Below the pieces are notes generated by a model. It was not told the DNA's origin and ran no database searches. It worked only from the letters and a program-made list of their open reading frames with translations. This document shows positions 55,851-64,000 of a stretch of DNA of 64,000 nt, piece after piece. The position numbers were made by a program, and so were the translations under genes. The stretch's first letter is position 1. Each line of letters starts with the position of its first letter. The stretch is from Smallanthus sonchifolius (taxonomy: Eukaryota; Streptophyta; Magnoliopsida; Asterales; Asteraceae): contig CM042042.1 in NCBI GenBank assembly GCA_023525975.1, positions 41,861,880-41,925,879 on the forward strand, written 5' to 3'.

Positions 55851-58031
55851 TCACATCCCCACACTTGACATTTTTCGTCCCGAAAAATAATTATGCATGG
55901 AATCATAATAAAAAAACTTGCTTTTTTATTTCTTTCTTTTATTCTTTTGATTTCTCAACATGTTAACCGTAACAATCGGTATTTCTATCCGATTAAACCG
56001 AACCACCGACTCTCGAGCCCCCGATTATGTGATCTGTAATATTATACATTATCAAGCCGACAGTTTATCTATGGGTCTCACACTCAGAAAGCTACGACTC
56101 AGCCTAATTATATCTCAAGGTCATGTTTAAGTCCGGGTTAAACCTTATAGATTTTCCCACCATTATAAACACAAATTTATTTGTTTTTGAAATTTATATG
56201 AATTGTGGATCAATGGATGCATGGTACGAGCTTTTATTAATACTTATAAATAAACCTAACCCAGTGGTGTTTCAATCACGCTGGAACATGATATATGACA
56301 CGTAAGTTGTAGTTTTTAAGCAATGAAATACCTAAGCTTCGGAACATGGGTGTATCCTTCAAGTCACCATCCCAAAGGGAAACACGTGAACCTAACTTAG
56401 TCATCCAAATTATTGATCACTTAAGTCCTGTCCATGGGTGTATCAACCAAGTCACTATCTCGGAGGGTAACACGTAGACAAAACCTAAGATTTCAATTTT
56501 TAATTAATTAAGGCTCATTAAATGATGGATTATGGAATGCAGGCGCCACTAACTTTTGGATTTATTTTCATAAAAAGAAAGCAGTGTGCCAAGAAAATTT
56601 TAAAAACTTATAAATTTTTGTTTATAAAGGTACCTATCACCCTATATTGACAGTTTCGACCTTACCGACACCCCTAAGATGAGAACCCACGAGATATCCT
56701 GAATTAATTATTCAATTAATCTAGATTCACCATTAGGATGATTAAGCTCTTTAATTAGTTGGGTCTACCAAAACGTTACAAATTAGACATGTATGATCCT
56801 CTTTATTATTCAATTAGTTCCACATTAGCACAATTTCCGATTGTACTATCATTTTTCATTTAGTTGCAAAAATTCAAATCCCGGGACATTTTTGAAAATT
56901 TTTATGATTTTTATGATTCATGACTCAAAATAAAAGACTCGGACACAGACCTGGACAAGGTTTCCCATCCCCACACTTAAACACGACATTGTCCTCAATG
57001 TAGGAAGAGCGACTCAAAAACGAAAATAATATAAAAAGATAAGAAAAACTTAGCTCGATAAACGACCGTATAGCATTTCATTCGCAATCGTGTCTCAGGA
57101 ATACTAGCGGGTTGCCTTGTACAAGAACGTTCAAGATCGGATTATCGTCTCTCGAATGGAGATTGCGTACGAGAAATTAAATCCAAACCTGCAAAATAAA
57201 CCCGAAACAAACCCACAAGCATCATACCGACTCAATAATACGACTCACTCAAAATAAAAATACCCGACGGACTCAAACGACTTAAAAAAAATGAAAAACC
57301 CTAATTTTGAGTCTTCTACGCGAAGACTTGGGGTCACTCCCTCGCGTGTCGCGAGGGACAAGAATTAGCCGGCCCGTCTGCTTTGTTCTTCGCGTACCGC
57401 GAAGAAGTTCTCCCCAACTCTCGCGTACCGCGAGAGACCCTTCATCACAGAAAGAATATAACTTTTTTTTTCCACTTTTTGCCTTAGAAAAATTTTTAGT
57501 TTTTCAAGTCAAAATTTTCTACTTTTCCAAAATTCGTTCCAACTCTCCAATTAATTTTGTATATCCGTTGAACGAGATTTGTGATGGATTTTCATGCTCG
57601 TATGGCCCCAAATCTCCGGGAAAACTTCAAAAATACGCGAAAACATATTGAAACACTAAAAATAAAAACTCAAGATTCTACAAACTCTACACACGGTATC
57701 CTACCCCCCCCCCCCCCGAGAATGATGCATGGTCCCCATTGCATTAATATAAGCCTCAGCGTTCCCAGAACATCCCCACACTTGGGCTTTTCCCAGATTT
57801 AAAGCACAAAACTTAACTCACTTTCGTAGGAATCACGAATGCATTTAGCACATGCATTAAGCCATTTTAATCCCCTCGGTAGCCCGAGTGGACGAGTTTA
57901 GTCTCGTGAGGGTTTCTAGAGAATCCACCCACAACGTTCATTTAATCTAGATAATAAAAGTAAAGCTTAGGTTGCCTCCTAAGAGTGCTAAGTTTAATGT
58001 CTTCAGCCGAACGCGGTGTACCTTACTTTGA
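55851..58031 (-). other. Gypsy non-coding region between pol and 3' LTR
   Basis: This 2.2-kb stretch has no conserved coding frame, as in Tat/Athila elements whose extra region has decayed. It contains four of the seven palindromic modules (57311-57436), a run of about 16 C near 57702, and several TCCCCACACTT words that read as polypurine-like AAGTGTGGGGA on the element strand. Confidence 0.7.
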
Positions 58032-58768
58032 TTATTCATATGCAGATGCATGCATGACAAAACTTTCTGATTCTTCCTTGGTGTCATTGATTTCCTCTGT
58101 TTCTAAATAGGGCTTCAGTCTATGCCCATTCACTACTTGCCTGAGGTGATCGTCAAAGTCTTCGATCTCGACCTCCCCAAACTCTCCCACTCTGATTACA
58201 AAATAAGGACCCATCCACTTACTCTTTAGCTTCCCAGGGAACAGCTTCAGTCTTGAATTGTATAGCCACACCTTCTGGCTTACCTCAAAGACCTTTTTCT
58301 TTAACTTGGAGTCACGCACTGCTTTCATCTTTGCCTTGTATACAGATGCATCGTTTAGTTTGGTTGACCAATCCTTACGATCAGCCCATACCGTCTGTTG
58401 TAAAATCTCCTTTATTTGTTTGTTTGATACCTCCACTTGCCCACTTGTTTGTGGGTGATATGGAGTGGCAATCCGATGGTTCACACCATACCGTTTAAGC
58501 ATTTTACCAAATTTAAAGTTCTTAAACGTGAACCCCCATCACTGATGATCACACGGGGGACACCAAACCTGGAAAACATGTTACTTTGCATGAACTTGCA
58601 CACCACTATATGATCATTCGTCTTAGTGGCGATTGCTTCAACCCATTGAGAAACATAATCAACCGCCACTAAGATGTACATATGTCCCAAGGAATTAGGG
58701 AAGGGACCCATGAAGTTTATGCCCCACACATCAAATATGTTAACGACCATAATGGGTCGCATTGGCAT
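58032..58768 (-). pseudogene. Gypsy integrase
   Basis: The frame 58768-58481 reads VWGINFMGPFPNSLGHMYIL, VDYVSQWVEAIA and RFGVPRVIISDGGS. The frame 58502-58032 continues KRYGVNHRIATPYHPQTSGQ with VEVSNKQIKEIL (catalytic E as the second residue) and the C-terminal KLKSKWMGPYFV. A shift separates the two. Confidence 0.9.
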
Positions 58769-58972
58769 CTCATCTCACTTCGTGATGATCCCAAGTTGCT
58801 GACACCTTGTGCAGTTCTTCACAAACTCTGCTGCATCCTCGAAAATTATGGGTCAGAAGAACCCACAAGTGAGGACCCTATGTCCCGTTTTCTGCCCACT
58901 GAAGTGCCCCCCATAAGCATATGAATGGGCATGTTCTAACAAATATTGGACTTCACTTTCGGGAAGACAACG

Positions 58973-60221
58973 TCAGATCATTTGATCTGCCCTAACTTTG
59001 AACAAATCTGGTTCATCCCAGATATACTGCTTCACTTGAGACATGAAGCGTTGCTTCTTTTTCTTAGCCCAATGTTCTAGAATTTTAAATACAGTCAAAT
59101 AATTAACAATGTTAGCATACCATGGGTTAGTAAAAACACTTAAATTTTGCTCATCTGGGAATGTCTCCCCGATTCTTTCAGTAAAATCCTCTTCGGTGTT
59201 CACAACCATAGACAGGTGGTCTGCAACCACATTCTCTGTTCCTTTCTTATTGCGGATCTCCAGGTTGAACTCATGTAGCAGTAGGACCCTTCTGATCAAC
59301 GTAGGCATTGCGTCTTTCTTCTCCATGAGATACTTCACCGCATTGTGACATGAATACACTATCACCTTACTTCCCCAGATATAAGACGTGAACTTATCAA
59401 GAGCATACACAACTGCAAGTAATTCTTGTTGGCATAGTAAATTGCCATAGGTTTCTTATCCACCCTTTGTCCCAAGACTGCAAAATCACTTGCATCGCAC
59501 ATGATTTCAAAAGGTAGTGACCAATTAGGTGCTTGGAAGATCGGGGTGTCTTCCAATTTTTCTTTTAAAATATTGAATGCTTTCAAGCACTCATCATCAA
59601 ATTCAAAAGGGACGTCTTTTAAAAGTAAATTACAAAGCGGTTTTGTGATTGTGCTAAAACCCTTAATAAACCGGCGGTAAAATCTCGCATGCCCCAAGAA
59701 TGATCTTACCCCTTTGACATTAGTAAGGGGAGGTAGTGTTGAAATTAATTTATTTTTGCTCAATCTACCTCTATCCACCTACTTAACACTTTGTGCGCCA
59801 AAAAAATCCCTTACTGAACCATGAAATGGCTCTTTTCCCAACTAAGGACTAGGTTTGTTTTGACACACCTATTCAAAACTTTGGTCAATTGCTCTAAACT
59901 TGCATCAAATGACTGACGAAAGATTGAAAATTCATCTATGAAGATTTCCAAAGACTCCCCAATCATATCTTAAAAGATACTCATCATGCACCTTTGAAAG
60001 GTGGATGGGGCATTACACAACCCAAATGGCATTCGCCTCAATGCAAAAGTGTCATATGGGCAGGTAAACGTGGTCTTATGTTGATCATCAGGATGAATAG
60101 CAATCTGATTATATCCTGAGTACCCATCTAAAAAGCAATAAAATTTCTGACCTGATAATTTCTCGATGATTTGGTCAATGAAAGGTAAATGAAAATGGTC
60201 CTTGGAAGTGACTGTGTTCAA
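58973..60221 (-). pseudogene. Gypsy reverse transcriptase and RNase H
   Basis: The RT core at 60221-59970 reads TSKDHFHLPFIDQIIEKLSG, FLDGYSGYNQIAIHPDDQHK and RMPFGLCNAPSTFQRCM. Just after a stop, the catalytic box that should read M/V-D-D reads IFIDEFSIF, so its second Asp is Glu. The thumb and RNase H follow (VKGVRSFLGHARFYRRFIKG, MCDASDFAVLGQR, then YALDKFTSYIWGSKVIVYSC). Stops and shifts make it inactive. Confidence 0.9.
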
Positions 60222-60402
60222 CTTCCTGTAATCAATACATACCCTCCACCCCGTTACGGGTCAGGTGGCTACGTGCTCTCCTTGCTCATCCCATATGATC
60301 TGGATGCCTGCTTTCTTTGGTACTTTCTGTGTTGGACTTACCCAGATGTTGTCAGATATGGGATATATGATCCCTGATCCAACCATTTTAGGACTTCTTT
60401 CT

Positions 60403-61995
60403 TCACAACTTCCTCATATTCGGATTTAGCCTTCTTTGTACATCTCTTGCCGGCTTTGCATCCAGTTCAGTGATTATTTTGTGCATCACTATCGAAGGAC
60501 TAATCCCTTTCAAATATGTTATCGTCCACCCAATTGCTGCTTTATGGGCGACCAGAACCTCCATGAGAGCCTTTTCCTGTGCCTCGGTCAAATTTGATGC
60601 AATAATGACCGGAAGAGTTTCATTCTCCCGTACGAAGGCGTACTTCAAACTTGCCGATAATTCTTTCAGTTCCACCTGAGGTGGTGATTCCAATGAAGGT
60701 TTTAAATGGGTGTCCATGGACTCTGGAAAAATTTCCACCTGATGTGTCCATGTGGGTCGTCCCTCTTTAATTGCACACACTTCCAATTTTTCCTTTTCAG
60801 ATTTCAGTTCATTCTCATACTCAGCTTCTTCCCTGTTACACAAAACACACGGCTCCTTTGGCACATCCTCATTTGCATGAAGAATACACCCATCAATGAT
60901 ATCTGCACTAAAGCATTCATCAATGACCGGAGCATTAAAAGCATGGGAGAAGACATTTAAACACACCTTTCTATTACCAAAACCCATGTCAATTGTGCGT
61001 GTCATGAAGTTTATAACACATTGATCAGTTTTTAAAAATGACCTTCCCAAAATAACATTGGGTTGGCTCCCTTTAGTAGGGGTTGCATAGTCAAGCACTA
61101 AGAAGTTGACCGGGTAATAGAAATCTTCCATCTTGACAATCACATCTGTTAATATCCCGTGGGGAAGCTTAAGATTTAAATCTGCTAACACCACAGTGGT
61201 ATCAGCTTTTTGTAGAGGACCGAAATCGTATTGGTCATAAAAGCTTCTTGTCAAGATACTAACACTAGCTCCCAAATCCAGAAGTGCGTTATCTATTTTG
61301 AAAACTCCTATTTGAATTTGGATTAAAGGAGCCCCTGGATCTTGGAGCTTAGGTGGAAGAATACCAAATAAAACCGCACTCACATTATCGGTTAGATCAA
61401 GCTTTTTGGGCATCTTTTGATTCCTCTTTTGAGTGCATAGGTCCTTTAGATATTTTACAGATGCCGGTACTTGTTTGATTGCAACAATTAGGGGAAGATT
61501 AATTTTAACTTGTCTAAAAATTTCCCACATTTCATCTTGTTGTGGGCCCCTTTTATTTACCAGTTTAGATGGATCAACCAATGCTCTCGGAAATGGGATG
61601 GGATTATTCTCCACACCCGCCCCTTGAGCACTGGTGGATGCTTTAGAATCGTTTAGTTTTTCAGAAACTACCGGTTGTTTGAGTTTAGATGCAATAAGTA
61701 CCGTTTCATCATCACTTTCCTCATCCACATCCTCCACCAACCCTTCAACTAGAGGTTGTGGAGGGACAACTTTGTTATCATATTGCTTACCACTTCTCAA
61801 CACATTTACCTGACTTACATGAGGATTCTTTGGTCCCGACCCTTGATGTTGTGGGTTGGTTTGAGTGTTGCTTGGTAACTTGCTCGGTTCTCTTCTCGAC
61901 CACTCTTCAGCCATTTGCCCCACTTGCTTTGCAAGAGCACCCACTGTCTTATCACGGACTTCATTGTCTTTCTTTTGTTCCTTGATAGCCTCCAT
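60403..61995 (-). CDS. Gypsy pol N-terminal part with protease
   Basis: This open frame of 530 residues is the longest intact coding stretch of the element. It starts in the GAG-PR linker (KQVGQMAEEWSRREPSKLPS). The retropepsin motif NALLDLGASVSIL is at about residue 235, where the usual DSGA reads DLGA. GRSFLKTDQCVINF follows. It ends with the start of RT (VLVAHKAAIGWTI, LKGISPSIVMHKI). The Ser-to-Leu change next to the catalytic Asp suggests lost or altered protease activity. Confidence 0.85.
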   Translation of the reverse strand: MEAIKEQKKDNEVRDKTVGALAKQVGQMAEEWSRREPSKLPSNTQTNPQHQGSGPKNPHVSQVNVLRSGKQYDNKVVPPQPLVEGLVEDVDEESDDETVLIASKLKQPVVSEKLNDSKASTSAQGAGVENNPIPFPRALVDPSKLVNKRGPQQDEMWEIFRQVKINLPLIVAIKQVPASVKYLKDLCTQKRNQKMPKKLDLTDNVSAVLFGILPPKLQDPGAPLIQIQIGVFKIDNALLDLGASVSILTRSFYDQYDFGPLQKADTTVVLADLNLKLPHGILTDVIVKMEDFYYPVNFLVLDYATPTKGSQPNVILGRSFLKTDQCVINFMTRTIDMGFGNRKVCLNVFSHAFNAPVIDECFSADIIDGCILHANEDVPKEPCVLCNREEAEYENELKSEKEKLEVCAIKEGRPTWTHQVEIFPESMDTHLKPSLESPPQVELKELSASLKYAFVRENETLPVIIASNLTEAQEKALMEVLVAHKAAIGWTITYLKGISPSIVMHKIITELDAKPARDVQRRLNPNMRKL

Positions 61996-62439
61996 GATAG
62001 CATTAAATTAGGTAGCTCCCATGTCCTCACCTCCTGTACTACCTCCTTGCTGATTTTGATATTGATAGCCCCTTTTGTATCTCTGGTATCCGCCTTGGTT
62101 ATAATTTTGTTGGCGGTTTTGGTATTGTTGCTGTTGTGGTTGTCCTCCACCCTGCACATTAGCACCCTGAAAGTTAGTATTCATTTGATTAGATGCATTA
62201 CCATACATGAGTAACAGATGCTTTCTGAGTCCTGGGTGATAGTATGTAGCAGTGGCCTTGTATCCTCTAAGCTAGTTCACCTCTTCAGCCTTTCCTTGCT
62301 TTCTTGGGCAGTTTGCTAACACATGCCCCAACTCTTCACATCCGTCACACACCTGATAAGATTGATTCACATTTTCCACCTCTATACCGCTCGGCTTACC
62401 AAGACGTGCCATTTGAATTTCCATGGCATCCAACTGCTT

Positions 62440-63783
62440 CTACATCTCATAATCAACCAACTTCACAGATGAAGTTGACTTTCCCCTTCTGCCTGCATTA
62501 GCTTGTCTTTTGGATATCACCGCCATCCTCTCAAGTATGTCCCAATCCTCATCCACATGGTTATATAAGAATGATCTGTTACTAGTGAAGTTAACATCTC
62601 TGACATCCTCAGGAAGAAGGCCATCATAAAATGCCTGAATCAGCTCCCACTTCTTAATACCATGATGTGGGCAATTTCTTAGTAATTCCTTGAACCTCTT
62701 AAAAGCTTCATAGAATGGCTCCCCCAACTGTTGCCTGAAATCCCTGATTGCAGTTCCGGCCTCATTAGTCTTGTGTGGTGGGAAGTACTCATCCAAGAAC
62801 TGTTGTTGAACTGCCCAAGTAGCAATACTAGCAGACGGTAGAGAAAGGAACCATATTTTAGCACGGTCCTTTAGTGAAAATTGGAAGAGTACCAACTTTA
62901 CCTCGTCTGTAGTGAATCCCTGTCCACCAATGGTTCCACATGTTGCCTCATACTATAATAGGTGCGTGTAAGGCTCCTCAATAACTCACCCAAAGAAATG
63001 TGGGAGGATCCCTAGACATCCCGGTCTGATCTCAAATGCGTTCCCCCTACGAACTGCTGGAATCACGAGGGAAGCATTTAGGGCTAAAGCAGGGCGAATG
63101 TGATTATCTACCCCCTGTTCATGCCTTGGCACGTTTTTGTTCCTAGGCGGTTCCTCTTGATAATTGGGTCTGTTCACTTGAGGTTGCATGTACCTGTTCT
63201 CTTGATAAAAATTACCCTGATTTCTCGGTTGATACTCATAGTCAGACCTTGGTGGTGGTGGTACCCAATTGTTCACCCTATTTACTTCTTGATTTCTGGG
63301 GTGGTGGTTTAGGTCATACCATGCTTCATCTTCATCCCAGTTATCATGTTGAGAACCGTGTTCTGGCCCATAACTTTGTCCCGTTGACAAATGCTCATCA
63401 TCCCCAAAATCCGAATAACTTGGGTGGTTGTTATATGGTTGGTTGTTATGGAATGGTGGTGGTGGTGGTTGATTTTGTGGTTGTGGTTGAGCAGGTGGTT
63501 GTTGGTTTGGTGGTGGTGGTTGATCAGGAAATAGGAGATCTGGGAAAGGTGGGACTCGTCCCCCACCTTGGTTTGGATCTGAGTTTGGTGGTTGATTTTG
63601 TGACATTCTCGGGCTGTCGAGTTTCTCTAAAATTGTTTGGGCTTGGTTTTGTATTTTTCGGTTGGCTCTAGCGGCCTGTTCTATTTCTGGATCAAATAAA
63701 AGTGGTGACTTCCTTCCTGAATTACGAGTATGAATAAACATGTGGCCTGCATGAAGAAACAAAAGATTAGTAGCTCCGAACAA
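62440..63783 (-). pseudogene. Gypsy GAG
   Basis: The N-terminal part (63783-62986) has EIEQAARANRKIQNQ followed by a Pro/Gln-rich region. The capsid part (62895-62440) reads FQFSLKDRAKIWFLSLP, VQQQFLDEYFPPHKTNEAG, GEPFYEAFKRFKELLRNCPH and QAFYDGLLPEDVRD. In-frame stops lie between the two (about 62950). A Gln-rich linker follows at 62208-62008, and no zinc knuckle is intact. Confidence 0.85.
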
Positions 63784-63816
63784 AATAATTTAAACTAAAA
63801 CACTAAGCGCACGTAT

Positions 63817-63834
63817 TCCCCGGCAACGGCGCCA
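63817..63834 (-). promoter_or_regulatory. Gypsy primer-binding site (tRNA-Asp type)
   Basis: The minus strand reads TGGCGCCGTTGCCGGGGA, the exact complement expected for the 3' end of plant aspartate tRNA. It begins 12 bases after the 5' LTR. Confidence 0.9.
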
Positions 63835-63846
63835 TTTTAATCGTGC

Positions 63847-64000
63847 TGTCAAGGTCAATCAAAAACAATTATTCTAATCCCTAGCTACTTTAAACTATAG
63901 TATAATGGAGTAGGGTATCGTATCCATAGGTAGGGCTGTAAACGAACTGAACGTTCAGCGAACAGTTCATGAACCGTTCGGCGGGAAGTTCGTTTACGTT
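63847..64000 (-). repeat. Gypsy 5' LTR, partial
   Basis: The edge is TGTCAAGGTCAAT at 63847. About 84 bp match the 3' LTR with about five differences before a hAT MITE interrupts it at 63931. The rest lies beyond the window. Confidence 0.85.
63931..64000. mobile_element. hAT MITE, left end only, inside the Gypsy 5' LTR
   Basis: It starts TAGGGCTGTAAACGAAC, the same terminus as the element at 31277, and the next 50 bases match that copy almost base for base. The right end is outside the window. Confidence 0.8.

Larger units (their letters stand above)
54741..64000 (-). mobile_element. Athila/Tat-like Gypsy retrotransposon, 5' LTR cut by window end
   Basis: The two LTR edges are matched at 54741 (TGTTAAGGTCAAT) and 63847 (TGTCAAGGTCAAT), and about 80 bp after each are nearly identical. 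The primer-binding site is complementary to aspartate tRNA, which is typical of Athila/Tat elements. The order on the minus strand is GAG, protease, RT, RNase H and integrase, followed by about 2.1 kb of non-coding sequence and the 3' LTR. Many stops and shifts are present. At least 9.26 kb lie in the window. Confidence 0.9.

Overview
The window is nuclear DNA of a flowering plant, most likely a eudicot. Genes have introns with GT-AG borders, intergenic DNA is AT-rich, and most of the sequence is transposable elements of plant families: Helitron, hAT, Mutator-like and PIF/Harbinger DNA elements, tRNA-derived SINEs, LINEs, a Cassandra TRIM, and Copia and Athila/Tat-like Gypsy elements. The repeat vocabulary resembles Asteraceae genomes, but that is an impression from memory, not something measured here.

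Ordinary genes are few. A single-exon TRAPPC12-like TPR protein gene lies at 7934-9022 (+). An IAA-amino-acid hydrolase of the ILR1-like family lies at 45572-47965 (+); it has four exons, a signal peptide, and the tetrapeptide RDEL at its C-terminus. A small B3-domain-like ORF lies at 53967-54350 (+). A UGT85A-type glycosyltransferase locus at 15907-18304 (-) keeps a full exon 2 but has lost most of exon 1, which now ends in an 8 x 31-bp minisatellite. A second, more decayed UGT85A 3' end lies at 12740-13063 (+).

Layout. 1-7.2 kb: two LINE remnants, a short Helitron, an internally deleted PIF/Harbinger element, and a complete Cassandra inserted in the second LINE. 7.2-20 kb: the TRAPPC12 and UGT genes with foldback, hAT and SINE insertions and a Copia tail. 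20-25 kb: a Helitron, SINE, Copia fragment, AT microsatellites and a second PIF/Harbinger derivative. 25.2-28.9 kb: a segment ending in a canonical Helitron 3' terminus that carries spliceable fragments of two unrelated host genes (NPH3-type BTB and WNK kinase), later interrupted by a 1.95-kb solo LTR. 30.7-38.9 kb: a Copia element split by a hAT MITE and by a second, opposite-strand Copia with both LTRs. 39-44.9 kb: decayed Helitrons, a terminal-inverted-repeat element beside an (AT)n tract, and a Mutator-like foldback carrying two head-to-tail Helitrons. 45-54.4 kb: a SINE, the hydrolase gene with a hAT MITE in intron 2, a hAT element carrying a Helitron, another Helitron, a Mutator-like MITE and the B3-like ORF. 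54.7-64 kb: one Athila/Tat-like Gypsy element on the minus strand whose 5' LTR runs off the window.

Most element borders were set by reading target-site duplications directly (hAT 8 bp, Mutator-like 9 bp, PIF TAA/TTA, LTR elements 5 bp, SINEs 7-12 bp, Helitrons A|T). The least expected signals are short palindromic modules repeated in the regulatory or non-coding parts of three unrelated LTR elements and one TIR element; in the Gypsy element the stems change in a compensatory way. The other notable signals are the two-gene capture and the minisatellite fused to the UGT coding sequence.
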